The notes: generated by a model not told the origin, from the sequence alone. A DNA stretch of 64,000 nt from Streptomyces atratus (GCF_900119365.1 NZ_FPJO01000006.1:272565-336564), one strand, 5' to 3'; positions 41,567-50,965 are shown, numbered from the stretch's first letter. Numbers and translations: made by a program.

Positions 41567-41899
41567 TCAGATGTAAGTGACGGGGTTACGGGACAGATGC
41601 GGGCTACTGGTCGGGCGGCCGACGCGGGGGTCGTCGCGGAGGAGCTCGCCCTCGAGAGCGTATCGGTCACCGTGCTTGGAGATGCCGATGATCCTGGCGA
41701 CCGCGAGGACCGTGCCCTCGGTGTTGATGATCTGCACCTCGTCCTGCGACAGGGCCCGGTCGGCGTTGAACTTCCAGATGCCCCGGCCCGCTTCCCACGC
41801 CTCGTCCTCGCTCATGCCCCGGCGCCACCCGAGGGTGGTCCGCATCAGGCGGTCGTCCTGGTCCGCCGCGCGCTGGGGGCCGATCTGGATCTGCAGCAC
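41567..41899 (-). CDS. Small hypothetical protein associated with mobile DNA
   Basis: The protein has 110 residues. The GTG at 41899 is chosen because CGGGAGGTGGACGG precedes it. AWEAGRGIWKFNADRALSQD, EVQIINTEGTVLAVARIIGI and SKHGDRYALEGELLRDDPRV are followed by GRPTSSPHLSRNPVTYI. I recall similar short proteins in Streptomyces accessory regions, but no function is known. It starts 19 bases downstream of a perfect 26-bp inverted repeat, so expression is probably tightly regulated. It precedes the tap-like gene on the same strand by 42 bases and may belong to that operon. Confidence 0.65.
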   Translation of the reverse strand: MLQIQIGPQRAADQDDRLMRTTLGWRRGMSEDEAWEAGRGIWKFNADRALSQDEVQIINTEGTVLAVARIIGISKHGDRYALEGELLRDDPRVGRPTSSPHLSRNPVTYI

Positions 41900-41917
41900 C
41901 CGTCCACCTCCCGGGGA

Positions 41918-41978
41918 ATACTGTCCAACTTGTTGCGAAGTTACCACCCGCATAACTTCGCAACAAGTTGGACAGTAT
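41918..41978. promoter_or_regulatory. Perfect 26-bp inverted repeat with 9-bp spacer
   Basis: The left arm 41918-41943 begins ATACTGTCCAACTTGTTG and is exactly complementary to 41953-41978; the spacer is CCACCCGCA. Each arm contains the smaller palindrome CAACTTGTTG, giving four half-sites. It lies 19 bases before the start of the small gene at 41899. It is too regular to be chance and could be an operator for a dimer of dimers, a recombination site or a transcript hairpin. Confidence 0.9.
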
Positions 41979-42130
41979 CCGGCCCGCCGGCGGGGCTCCC
42001 GGGGCGACAGCGTCGGTGATGCCCCGTCAGGGAGCCGCGGGCGCGCCGTCGGAGTGGGGCGCGGCGGGCGGCGGTGAGCCCTTCGGCGCGTCATGAAGGA
42101 GCCGGACCACCACCCGGAGAAACTCTCGCC

Positions 42131-42337
42131 ATGACCGACGCACCGAAAGCAGTACTCGAAGGCGGCCCGGGCGATCTCCCCAACCGGATCGTCCCCCTCA
42201 CCGCACCTGGGCCCGACATCAAGATCTCGTTCCGTGGTGGGTACGAACACTTCAGGGCCACGTCGCGCCACCAGGAAACAGCCGAGGGGACGTTGCCCGT
42301 CTACGAATGGTGGGAGCGCACGGAAGTCCCCGGGTGA
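42131..42337 (+). CDS. DUF5988 family small protein
   Basis: The protein has 68 residues. MTDAPKAVLEGGPGDLPNRI VPLTAPGPDIKISFRGGYEH, then FRATSRHQETAEGTLPVYEW is the whole DUF5988 pattern. CCGGAGAAACTCTCGCC precedes the ATG. The function is not known; in other Streptomyces such genes occur in secondary metabolite or accessory regions. It is divergent from the tap-tpg block with the 26-bp inverted repeat in the divergent region, and is followed by about 370 bases of non-coding DNA with an operator array. Confidence 0.75.
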   Translation: MTDAPKAVLEGGPGDLPNRIVPLTAPGPDIKISFRGGYEHFRATSRHQETAEGTLPVYEWWERTEVPG

Positions 42338-42539
42338 AGACGTTCCCGCCCCGGTTCTCCAGCCCTTCGGTTCTTCGACACGGCCTTCACCCGGCCCCGC
42401 GCTCCGGCCGGCGAGGCACTTGACCCAGGCGAGACCGCCCGGCGGCATCGCGGTGGTCGAGTCGGCCGAAGGCCCGCTCGGCCACCCGACGCCACCCGAC
42501 GCCACGGGATGCCGCGGTGACGCCAGAGCTCCCACCCAG

Positions 42540-42706
42540 ATGGCGCCACGCTGGCATTACCATGACGCCATCCCAAGCCGCGCCCCCATTCGAGCGGCAC
42601 CAAGTCGCACCAGAATTTCAGAGAAGTCCCAGCTCAGAGACGCACGCGCCACGAAAGAGCCAACATGGCTCGCCATGGCGCCATTCGTGTGCCATGATGG
42701 CGTCAT
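42540..42706. promoter_or_regulatory. Operator array: four ATGRCGYCAT decamers in two 22-bp-spaced pairs
   Basis: Decamers lie at 42540 (ATGGCGCCAC), 42562 (ATGACGCCAT), 42675 (ATGGCGCCAT, a perfect palindrome) and 42697 (ATGGCGTCAT). The start-to-start distance in each pair is exactly 22 bp, two helical turns. The last decamer overlaps the ATG of the HicB gene at 42705. A partial fifth (GTGACGCCAG) lies at 42517. This looks like the autoregulatory site of a ribbon-helix-helix protein. The region 42338-42704 has no gene. Confidence 0.8.
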
Positions 42707-43235
42707 GGACCTCACGCCCTACGTCGACAACCTCCGCCAAGAACTCGCCGTCGCGGCGGACGCCGGCGGTGACGAAGCCCGCGCCCTGGCCGAGCGGCTC
42801 ACCGCCCCCCTGGAGTCCGCCACCCGGCTCACCTTGCTCAACGCGCTGTCCGCAGCCATGGGCGAGGTCACCCGGGAGCTGGCGCCCGGCTCGGTCGACG
42901 TGCGGCTGCGCGGGCTCGACCCCGAGTTCGTGGTGACGCCGCCGCCCGCGCCCGAGCCGTTCCAGGAGGCGCAGACGTCGGCCACGGCCCCCGCCGCACC
43001 CACGCCGCCACCGCCGCCCGCGGACGCCGACGACGGCGCGATGGCGCGGATCAACTTCCGCCTCCCCGCCCACCTCAAGGGCCGCGCCGAGAACGCCGCG
43101 GCGGCGGAGGGCCTGTCGGTCAACGCCTGGCTGGTGCGGGCCGTGTCCACCGCCCTCGACGGCGGGGAGCGCGCAACCCCGCCGGGCCGCGGCAAGGACT
43201 CGGGCGGCCGGGGCTTCACCGGCTGGGTCCGCTAG
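42705..43235 (+). CDS. HicB-type ribbon-helix-helix regulator
   Basis: The protein has 176 residues. The N-terminus (MDLTPYVDNLRQELAVAADA GGDEARALAERLTAPLESAT) is helical, then a Pro/Ala-rich linker (TAPAAPTPPPPPADADDG), then MARINFRLPAHLKGRAENAA AAEGLSVNAWLVRAVSTAL, a HicB/Arc-type ribbon-helix-helix at about 124-162. There is no HicA toxin partner nearby, so it acts as a regulator. Its start overlaps the last operator decamer and its stop TAG lies in the left end of a MITE (43232). In other Streptomyces this protein precedes DUF4097 and Drr-type transporter genes, as here. Confidence 0.85.
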   Translation: MDLTPYVDNLRQELAVAADAGGDEARALAERLTAPLESATRLTLLNALSAAMGEVTRELAPGSVDVRLRGLDPEFVVTPPPAPEPFQEAQTSATAPAAPTPPPPPADADDGAMARINFRLPAHLKGRAENAAAAEGLSVNAWLVRAVSTALDGGERATPPGRGKDSGGRGFTGWVR

Positions 43236-43411
43236 GGCGTGTTTTAGAAGTCCCGCCTGTCCCGCGGGGTCTGACACGCACGCTCGCCGCGTTGCCGAAA
43301 TGCCCTGGTAGCTCCGCTACAAGGGCACCCCGGCGCCTTGCGATCGCACGCGCCAGACCCCGCGGGACCCGCCCTCCGGGCGGACGACGCTACTTCTAAA
43401 ACACGCCCTAG
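43232..43411. mobile_element. MITE with 20-bp perfect terminal inverted repeats
   Basis: The ends (CTAGGGCGTGTTTTAGAAGT at 43232-43251 and its exact complement at 43392-43411) enclose 180 bp without coding capacity. The stop codon TAG of the HicB gene is inside the left end. CTAG at both ends could be a target duplication, as used by some IS5-group elements, but it is part of the symmetric end and cannot be proven. It is unrelated to the elements at 2521, 13320 and 28313. Confidence 0.85.
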
Positions 43412-43459
43412 GGCCTTCCGTTTGGGTCGAGCCCGGCCTGATCCAAACGAAAGGGCCCT
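43410..43459. repeat. Imperfect 20-bp inverted repeat next to the MITE
   Basis: AGGGCCTTCCGTTTGGGTC at 43410-43428 pairs imperfectly with 43440-43459 around CCCGGCC. It directly abuts the MITE and resembles a dispersed Streptomyces repeat. It may be a separate small element or a terminator for the HicB gene. No gene lies between 43460 and 43610. Confidence 0.55.
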
Positions 43460-43610
43460 GGGGCCTGTCCGGCGGATCAGGGTCGTACAGACCTTGGGGC
43501 CCGGCCCGGCCCACCCCACTTTCACCGGCGGATCGCCGATCCGGCCGACGTAACTCTTCACCCGCCCCACCGGCGGGATCACCCAACCAAGCCACGAGGA
43601 CGGGACAGCC

Positions 43611-44501
43611 ATGCCTGCTTTCGAGACCCCCGAACCGATCTCCGCCACCTTCGAACTGGAGGTCGGCACCGCCCGCATCACCGCGGGCAAGCGCACCGAC
43701 ACGGTCGTGGAGGTGCTGCCGCGCAACGGATCCGACGACAACGACGTACGCGCCGTGCAGCAGACCCAGGTCACCTGCTCGGGCGGCCGCCTCACGGTCA
43801 GGACACCCAAGAAGCGGTCCCTGTTCGGCAAGCCGGGCGCCATCGAGGTGAGCGTCGAACTGCCCGCGGAGTCGGATCTCCGGGGCACCACGGCCATGGG
43901 CGGCTTCTTCTGCGATGGCCGCTTCGGGGAGGTCACGCTCAAGACCTCGCTCGGCGACCTCCAGGTGGACGAGGTGGCGGGCGCCGACCTCAAGACCGAC
44001 CACGGCGACATCCGCCTGGCCCGCTCGACCGGGGATGTCGAAGTCATCGGCTCGGGCCGGATCGAGGTCGGCACGGTGGCCGGCGCGGCGACCGTCAAGA
44101 ACGGCAACGGCGCGACCGAGATCGACGAGGTCACCGGCGGTCTGAAGACCAACGCGGCCAACGGCGACATCTTCGTGGGCATCGCGCACGGCAGCGTCGC
44201 CGCCAAGTCCGCGAACGGCCGGATCGAGGTCGGCGTCGCCCACGCCGGGGTCGACGCGATGTCCTCCAACGGCCGCATCCGCGTCGGCGACGTGACCCGC
44301 GGCCGCATCGATCTGCGCACCTCCGTCGGCGACCTCGAAGTGGGCATCCACGAGGGAACCGCCGCCTGGCTCGACCTGAACGCCAAGTACGGCACCGTAC
44401 GCAGTTCGCTCGACTCCGCCGCCGGCCCCGAGGGCTCCGACGAGACCGTCGAGGTGCACGCCCGTACCTCGGTCGGCGACATCGTCATCCGCCGTGCCTG
44501 A
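43611..44501 (+). CDS. DUF4097 beta-helix (adhesin-like) protein
   Basis: The protein has 296 residues without a signal or membrane segment. It is a repeat protein with short beta strands: FGEVTLKTSLGDLQVDEVAG, ADLKTDHGDIRLARSTGDVE, GAATVKNGNGATEIDEVTGG and SVAAKSANGRIEVGVAHAGV, ending VHARTSVGDIVIRR, typical of DUF4097. The family is often next to ABC transporters and HTH regulators. GAGGACGGGACAGCC precedes the ATG. It is the first gene of a run with the ABC exporter (42 bases apart) and the P450, under presumed HicB control. Confidence 0.85.
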   Translation: MPAFETPEPISATFELEVGTARITAGKRTDTVVEVLPRNGSDDNDVRAVQQTQVTCSGGRLTVRTPKKRSLFGKPGAIEVSVELPAESDLRGTTAMGGFFCDGRFGEVTLKTSLGDLQVDEVAGADLKTDHGDIRLARSTGDVEVIGSGRIEVGTVAGAATVKNGNGATEIDEVTGGLKTNAANGDIFVGIAHGSVAAKSANGRIEVGVAHAGVDAMSSNGRIRVGDVTRGRIDLRTSVGDLEVGIHEGTAAWLDLNAKYGTVRSSLDSAAGPEGSDETVEVHARTSVGDIVIRRA

Positions 44502-44543
44502 CCCCGCTAACCCCCAACTCCCCTCCCTCGAAAGGAAAGCGGC

Positions 44544-45547
<1,004 letters not shown>

Positions 45548-45548
<1 letters not shown>

Positions 45549-46339
45549 TGGCCACCATGTCCTACGCCGCCAGGGACTCCCGGACGATGCTGCGGCGCAA
45601 CCTCAAGAAGGCCCTGCGCTACCCGTCCCTGACGCTCACCGTCGTCATCATGCCCATCATGATGTTGCTGCTGTTCAACTACGTGTTCGGCCGCGCCCTG
45701 GGCACCGGCATCAGCGGACTGCCCACCGGCAGCGGCGACTACATCGACTACCTGGCGCCCGGCATCATCCTGATGGCCGCCACCTCCGGCGCCCTGACCA
45801 CCGCGATCAGCGTGTGCGTCGACAAGACCGAGGGCATCGTCAATCGCTTCCGTACGATGCCGATCTCCCCGGCCTCGTTCCTGACCGGCCATGTCGTCGG
45901 GGGCGTGATCCAGACGATGACCAGCATCGCGCTCGTCATCGGCGTCGCCCTTCTGATGGGCTTCCGCCCCAGCGCGACACCCGTCGAGTGGGTCGCCGCC
46001 ATCGGTCTGCTCGCCCTGCTCACCCTCGGACTCACCTGGCTGTCCGCGGGCATCGGCCTGATCGCCAAGAACGTGGAGAGCGCCAGCAACATCCCGATGC
46101 CGCTGACGTTCCTGCCGTTCCTCGGCAGCGCCATCGTGCCGACTGATTCCATGCCCACCGGCCTGCGCTGGTTCGCCGAGTACCAGCCCTTCACTCCGAT
46201 CATCGAGACGCTGCGCGGCCTGTGGCTCGGCACCGAGATCGGCTCCAGCGCGGTCATCGGCCTCGCCTGGTGCGTGGGGCTCTCCCTGGTCGGTTACGTG
46301 TGGGCGCGCCGCGCCTTCAGGACCATCGGCAAGCGGTAA
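45548..46339 (+). CDS. ABC-2 type permease, DrrB type
   Basis: The protein has 263 residues with six membrane helices: [100 protein letters not shown] and [40 protein letters not shown] is the cytoplasmic loop typical of DrrB. It pairs with the ATPase upstream to export a lipophilic compound, probably related to the product of the adjacent P450. Confidence 0.9.
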
Positions 46340-46443
46340 CCTCCGCTCCTTCGAGGCCGACGCCAAGCGGTAACCCCCGCTCCGCTCAAGCCACTTCACC
46401 GACACCCCAGCCGCACCTCGCCCCACGACCACGGAAGGACCCC

Positions 46444-47697
46444 ATGTCGTACGACCCGACGGCCGCCGGCACCACCGCCGACGACATCACCGCCGAAGAG
46501 CCGCCCACCCTGCCCACCGACCGGCGCACCGGCTGCCCCTTCGACCCGCCCGCCGAACTCACCGCCCTGAGCGACGAGCCGATGCGCCGCATGCGCTACG
46601 CCGACGGACACGTGGGCCGGCTGGTCACCGGCCATGCCGCGGCCCGCGCGATCCTGGCCGACCCGCGCTTCAGCTCACGCTACGAACTCCTGCACCTGCC
46701 GATGCCGATATCGGGCGTGTCGGGCGAGCTGCCGCCGGCGCCGGTCGGCGACATCATCGGCCTCGACGCCCCCGAGCACACCCGCTACCGGCGCCTGCTC
46801 ACCGGTAAGTTCACCGTCCGCAGGATGCGCCGGCTCACCGAGCGCGTCGAGCAGTTAACGATCGAGTGCCTGGACGCCATGGAGCAGGCCGGGCCCGCGG
46901 TCGACCTGGTGGAGGCGTTCGCGCAGCCCCTGCCCGCGCTCATGATCTGCGAGCTGCTCGGCGTGCCGTACACCGACCGGGAGCGCTTCCAGAGCCATGT
47001 GGCGACCCTCTTCGACCAGACGGCGGATGCCGAGTCGAAGGGCGAGGCCCATATGGCGCTGCTCCAGTACCTGGGAGAACTGGTCCTCGCCAAGCGCGCC
47101 GAGCCCACCGACGACCTGCTCAGCGATCTGACCACCTCCGACCTCACCGACGAGGAGCTGGCCGGAATCGGCGGGCTGCTCCTCGCCGCCGGGCTCGACA
47201 CCACCGCGAACATGCTCGCTCTCGGCACCTTCGCCCTGCTCAGCAATCCCGACCAGCTGGACGCGCTGCGAGCCGACCCGGGCCTCGCCGAGCAGACCGT
47301 GGAGGAGCTGCTGCGCTACCTCAGCGTGGCCGACCCGCTGCTGCGGTCGGCGCTCGACGACGTCGAGGTGGAGGGCCAACTCATCGGAGCGGGCGAGACG
47401 GTGACCGTTTCCGTGCAGGCCGCCAACCGCGACCCGCGCAAGTTCCCCGACCCCGACCGGCTCGACATCCACCGCAAGGCCACCGGGCACCTGGCCTTCG
47501 GCCACGGCGTCCACCAGTGCCTGGGCCAGCAGCTCGCCCGCGTCGAGATGACCGTCGCGCTCCCGGCGCTCTTCGCCCGCTTCCCCACCCTGCGTCTCGC
47601 GGCGCCGCCGCAGGAGGTGCCGCTGCGCGACCACTCCAACATCTACGGCGTGATCAGCCTGCCCGTCACCTGGGACAAGGAGCAGACCCATGAGTGA
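46444..47697 (+). CDS. Cytochrome P450 with a TTA codon
   Basis: The protein has 417 residues. The I-helix reads [20 protein letters not shown] (A-G-x-D-T-T), the ExxR helix has VEELLRYL and the heme loop is [20 protein letters not shown], with the axial Cys in HQCLG. This is a class I bacterial P450 that takes electrons from a ferredoxin, and a [3Fe-4S]-type ferredoxin follows, overlapping by 8 bases. Residue 138 (EQLTIE) is encoded by TTA, so translation should need the bldA tRNA and be developmentally controlled. CACGGAAGGACCCC precedes the ATG. The substrate is unknown. Confidence 0.92.
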   Translation: MSYDPTAAGTTADDITAEEPPTLPTDRRTGCPFDPPAELTALSDEPMRRMRYADGHVGRLVTGHAAARAILADPRFSSRYELLHLPMPISGVSGELPPAPVGDIIGLDAPEHTRYRRLLTGKFTVRRMRRLTERVEQLTIECLDAMEQAGPAVDLVEAFAQPLPALMICELLGVPYTDRERFQSHVATLFDQTADAESKGEAHMALLQYLGELVLAKRAEPTDDLLSDLTTSDLTDEELAGIGGLLLAAGLDTTANMLALGTFALLSNPDQLDALRADPGLAEQTVEELLRYLSVADPLLRSALDDVEVEGQLIGAGETVTVSVQAANRDPRKFPDPDRLDIHRKATGHLAFGHGVHQCLGQQLARVEMTVALPALFARFPTLRLAAPPQEVPLRDHSNIYGVISLPVTWDKEQTHE

Positions 47698-47923
47698 CCC
47701 ACGAGATCCATTGCGGCTCAGCGTCGACCGTGACCGCTGCGCCGGTGCCGGCATGTGCGCCCTGACGGCTCCCGAGGTCTTCGACCAGGACGACGAGGAA
47801 GGCCTGGTGGTGCTCCTGCACCCCGCGCCGGCCCCCGAGCACCGGGCCGCCGCCCGGATGGCCGTCGGCCTCTGCCCCGCTGGAGCCATCGCCCTCGACG
47901 CCCCGGACTCCACGGACTCGTAG
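47690..47923 (+). CDS. Ferredoxin, [3Fe-4S]-type
   Basis: The protein has 77 residues. [20 protein letters not shown] gives the first two Cys (C-x5-C) and [15 protein letters not shown] the last, so three ligands with Ala in place of the usual fourth Cys, the [3Fe-4S] SoyB-like class that reduces P450s. The ATG overlaps the end of the P450 gene. It is the last gene of the cassette; a hairpin follows at 47946. Confidence 0.9.
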   Translation: MSDPRDPLRLSVDRDRCAGAGMCALTAPEVFDQDDEEGLVVLLHPAPAPEHRAAARMAVGLCPAGAIALDAPDSTDS

Positions 47924-47945
47924 CGACCGTGGCACCGCCCGGACC

Positions 47946-47980
47946 GAGAACCCCGCACCGCGCACCGGTGGGGGGCTCTC
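47946..47980 (+). terminator. Hairpin terminator after the ferredoxin gene
   Basis: GAGAACCCCGCACCG (47946-47960) pairs with CGGTGGGGGGCTCTC (47966-47980) with three mismatches, 22 bases after the stop codon. The remainder to 48292 holds no gene apart from a 9-base tandem repeat. Confidence 0.65.
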
Positions 47981-48219
47981 GCGTGTGCGGACCCGTCGTT
48001 CGGGAGCAGATGCCGAGGGGCACCTGCCCCGGCGCCGGACGGTCCATCACCTGGTTGAAGTTCTCCATGGCCTCCGCGTACAGGCGGTCGTCGGTACGGG
48101 CGAGGCCGGGCATGACCAACACGTCGCCTCACTGTGAAATTCGGTCGTTCACCCGGCGCGCGAGCGCGGGAATCGTGGCGGGAATCATGGGTGGCTGCCG
48201 ACCGGAGCGGTCCGACCCA

Positions 48220-48264
48220 TCCGGCTTGTCCGGCTCATCCGGCTCGTCCGGCTCGTCCGGCTCG
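48220..48264. repeat. Nonanucleotide tandem repeat (TCCGGCTCG)x5
   Basis: Five 9-base units (TCCGGCTTG, TCCGGCTCA and three of TCCGGCTCG) lie in the non-coding space 28 bases after the end of the AraC gene on the other strand. Nine bases is a multiple of three, but no convincing frame with a ribosome binding site uses it. Confidence 0.85.
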
Positions 48265-48292
48265 TCGCAGCGAGGCGTGACGCGCCGGACCG

Positions 48293-49285
48293 TCAGCCGC
48301 CCAGCACCACCGTCCGGGACGGTGTCGCCTGCGGCAGGACTACCGGCGAGGCACCGCCCTTCCGGTACTCCTGCGGGCTGACCCCCCGCACCCTCTTGAA
48401 GGCCGAACTCAGCGCGAACGCACTGCTGTAGCCGACCTGGTGCGCCACCGCGGCCACCGTGGCGTCCGGTTCGCGCAGCAGGTCGGCGGCCAGGGCGAGG
48501 CGCCAGTTGGCCAGGTAGGTCATCGGCGGTTCCCCGACGACCTCGGTGAAGCGGCGGGCGAGGCCCGCCCGGGAGACACCCACCTTGCGGGCCAGCGATT
48601 CCACCGTCCACGCATGGGCCGGTTCACCGTGCAGAAGTCGCAGTGCGGGCCCCACCCTGGGGTCGGACCGGGCGTGGTACCAGGCCGGCGCACCGGCGTC
48701 CGGCTCGGCGAGCCAGGTGCGCAGCACACTGACGAAGAGCAGGTCGAGAAGGCGATCGAGGACCAGCTCCTGGCCCGGCTCGTCGCGGCCGATCTCCTCG
48801 GCCAGCAGGGGTACGAGCGGGGAGTCGTCGAGGGCGGCGGGCCGCACCAGGAGGGTGGGCAGAGCGCCCAGCAGCCGGCGGCCGATCTCGCCGGGCGCCT
48901 GGTACGTACCGCTGAGCATGACGGACGAGCCCTGCCCGAGCGGGGCCCCCCAGGTCCGCACCCCCAGGGCCATGGTGTCGGTGACGTCCTCGCCGACGGT
49001 GGTGCTGCAGCGCTGATCGGGACCGACGGTGATCTGGACGGGGGTGTCCTGCGCGTCGGCGATCGTGTAGGGGTCGGGGCCGCGCAGCACGGCGATGTCG
49101 CCGGGACCGATGAGGGCCGGTACACCGCCGTCGGGCATCACCCAGGCGCTGCCCTGGACCATCGTGGCCAGGGAGATCGGAGCGCGGTCCTCGATGCGGA
49201 GCGACCAGGGCGGGTCGAAGACGGACTTGAGCAGGAAGGCGCCGCGCGCCTTCGGCCCGTCCAGGAGTCCGGTGAGCACGTCCAT
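48293..49285 (-). CDS. AraC-family transcriptional regulator with N-terminal cupin
   Basis: The protein has 330 residues from the ATG at 49285. The N-terminal cupin contains LLKSVFDPPWSLRIEDRAPI, VMPDGGVPALIGPGDIAVLR and PLGQGSSVMLSGTY. The C-terminal helix-turn-helix pair is WTVESLARKVGVSRAGLARR FTEVVGEPPMTYLANWRLAL, then TVAAVAHQVGYSSAFALSSA FKRVRGVSPQEYRKG. Such regulators control adjacent oxidoreductases; the NmrA gene 91 bases upstream in the same direction is the obvious candidate target. Confidence 0.9.
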   Translation of the reverse strand: MDVLTGLLDGPKARGAFLLKSVFDPPWSLRIEDRAPISLATMVQGSAWVMPDGGVPALIGPGDIAVLRGPDPYTIADAQDTPVQITVGPDQRCSTTVGEDVTDTMALGVRTWGAPLGQGSSVMLSGTYQAPGEIGRRLLGALPTLLVRPAALDDSPLVPLLAEEIGRDEPGQELVLDRLLDLLFVSVLRTWLAEPDAGAPAWYHARSDPRVGPALRLLHGEPAHAWTVESLARKVGVSRAGLARRFTEVVGEPPMTYLANWRLALAADLLREPDATVAAVAHQVGYSSAFALSSAFKRVRGVSPQEYRKGGASPVVLPQATPSRTVVLGG

Positions 49286-49375
49286 GTGGTGATCCCCATT
49301 CGGCTTGATGGCGCGGCGCCGGGCCGAATCCGTACCGGGCACTGTCAGATGGTGCCGGGTGCTGCCGGGCGTTTG

Positions 49376-50239
49376 TCAGACGTTCCAGACGCCGGTGGCG
49401 GCGGCATCCTTCGCGAAGGCCGAGAAGTCGCGCGGCTTGCGGCCGAGGACCTCCTCCACGCCGTTGACGACGCCGGCGTTTCGCCCGTCGAGGATCAGGG
49501 CGAACAGGTCGGCGAACTCGACGGGCAGCTCATTCTCCCGCAGGAACGCCCGGTAGTCGTCGAGGGCGACCGGGGTGTACGTGATCTCCCGGCCGGTGAC
49601 CTGCGACAGTTCGGCGGCCACATCACCGAAGCTCAGCGACCGGGGCCCGGACAGCTCGTACGTCCTGCCGATGTGCTTGTCGTCGGTGAGTGCGGCGATG
49701 ACGACGTCGGCGATGTCTTCGACGTCCACGAACGGCTCCACCGCGTCGGCGGTCGGCAGCACGAGCTCACCGGCGAGGACGGGCTCCAGGAAGAAGCTCT
49801 CGCTGAAGTTCTGGTTGAACCAGCTGGCCCGCACGACGGTCCAGTCGGCGCCCGACTCCTTGAGCTTGTTCTCGCTGTTGACCGCGCCTTCTTCACCGCG
49901 TCCGGAGAGCAGTACCAGTCGGCGCGCGCCCTTCTTCACGGCGAGCTCGGAGAAGGCGCCGACGGCTTCCGCGGCTCCGGGGAACCCGAGATCCGGGTAG
50001 TAGGTGACGTAGACGGCTCCGACGCCGTCGAGCGCCGCCTCCCAGGTGTTGGGGTCCTCCCACGCGAAGGGCGGTTCGGCGCTACGGGATCCCACGCGCA
50101 CCGGCAGCCCCTGCGCGGTGAGCCGCTCCGCCACACGGCGCCCGGTCTTTCCGGTGCCACCGATCACCAGAATCGTCTTCGGGCCGGCCCGCTGAATGTT
50201 CTGCTGAGTGCTCTGCTGAATGTTCTGTTCGTTCGTCAT
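49376..50239 (-). CDS. NmrA/SDR-type NAD(P)-binding oxidoreductase
   Basis: The protein has 287 residues. KTILVIGGTGKTGRRVAERL (about 21-40) is the glycine-rich NAD(P) loop, and GAVYVTYYPDLGFPGAAEAV, RRLVLLSGRGEEGAVNSENK and VEPFVDVEDIADVVIAALTD match NmrA-like proteins. The catalytic Tyr-Lys pair of SDRs is absent, so it may be a redox sensor or quinone-type reductase. The N-terminus is unusual: NEQNIQQSTQQNIQ encodes a repeated QQNIQ-like motif, reflected in the DNA as TGCTGAATGTTCTG repeats at 50184-50230. Confidence 0.85.
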   Translation of the reverse strand: MTNEQNIQQSTQQNIQRAGPKTILVIGGTGKTGRRVAERLTAQGLPVRVGSRSAEPPFAWEDPNTWEAALDGVGAVYVTYYPDLGFPGAAEAVGAFSELAVKKGARRLVLLSGRGEEGAVNSENKLKESGADWTVVRASWFNQNFSESFFLEPVLAGELVLPTADAVEPFVDVEDIADVVIAALTDDKHIGRTYELSGPRSLSFGDVAAELSQVTGREITYTPVALDDYRAFLRENELPVEFADLFALILDGRNAGVVNGVEEVLGRKPRDFSAFAKDAAATGVWNV

Positions 50240-50327
50240 GCGGATCAGTCAACGCCGACCCCACGAGACGAACCATAGCCACAACGCTCAACTCCATACG
50301 CGTGCGTCCAAAGTCAGGTGTCGTCGG

Positions 50328-50933
50328 TCAGGCGTCGCCCCTGAGCCGGTCGCGCTGGATCCGGTGCGCGAGGGTGCGGCGCACGGAGGCCGATCCGCTG
50401 GTGGTGGCCGCCTTCGGGGGGACGTCGAGACCGCGGCTGATCTTGTCGTACGCCTCCTGGTAGCTGCCGGGGATCGTCGCCCGGTGCAGTCTCAGGTCCT
50501 TTTCGACGAGGCGTCGCAGCTCGTCGACGTTCTCGGGCGTGAAGCGCTTCTTCCCCCGGGCGATGGCGTCGACGTAGCGGGTGCAGTGGGCGGTGTCGCG
50601 GAGGGTCTCCGAGATCTCCTCGGCAAGGGCCCACAGGCGTCCTTCGAGCCATGGGGTGTCGTACTGGTCGAGGGAGAGCTCCATCGGGGGCGACGGTACG
50701 TCCGTCCGGTACTTCGCCACGTGTTTGGACACGGCGGGCTGACTCATGGCCGCGAGCCGGGCGATCCTGTCCTGCGTCCAGCCGAGGCCGATGAACAGCT
50801 TGATCATTTCGGCGCGCAGTTTCCGCATCTCCTCGCCCGCGCGGATGACTTCGTTCATGTCGGCGAGCATCCGTCCGGCCTGTTCCTCGGTCAGCGCCTC
50901 GGGGATCCGGTGCGTGCTCTCTTCGCCTGCCAT
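50328..50933 (-). CDS. Helix-turn-helix DNA-binding protein with sigma-like HTH
   Basis: The protein has 201 residues from the ATG at 50933 (MAGEESTHRIPEALTEEQAG). The HTH is MRKLRAEMIKLFIGLGWTQD RIARLAAMSQPAVSKHVAKY (about 37-76), like the fourth sigma region or a Trp-repressor fold. The C-terminal part is helical and acidic/basic mixed (RYVDAIARGKKRFTPENVDE LRRLVEKDLRLHRATI). The start lies 33 bases from a perfect 28-bp palindrome, its likely operator, and it is divergent from an alpha/beta hydrolase. The family is not named with certainty. Confidence 0.75.
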   Translation of the reverse strand: MAGEESTHRIPEALTEEQAGRMLADMNEVIRAGEEMRKLRAEMIKLFIGLGWTQDRIARLAAMSQPAVSKHVAKYRTDVPSPPMELSLDQYDTPWLEGRLWALAEEISETLRDTAHCTRYVDAIARGKKRFTPENVDELRRLVEKDLRLHRATIPGSYQEAYDKISRGLDVPPKAATTSGSASVRRTLAHRIQRDRLRGDA

Positions 50934-50965
50934 GACTCGGTTATATACCCCGGGTCCCGCATCGT

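Noticed and set aside
42705..43235. HicB gene as part of a HicAB toxin-antitoxin system
   Set aside because: No HicA-like small toxin is visible upstream or downstream, and the operator pattern and operon context indicate a regulator.
48000..48122. Minus-strand peptide MLVMPGLARTDDRLYAEAME, vaguely like a flavin monooxygenase segment
   Set aside because: It is only about 30 residues with weak similarity to a common pattern, and no flanking homology.
48220..48264. CRISPR-like short repeats
   Set aside because: The units are 9 bases in direct tandem without spacers, and no cas gene is present.
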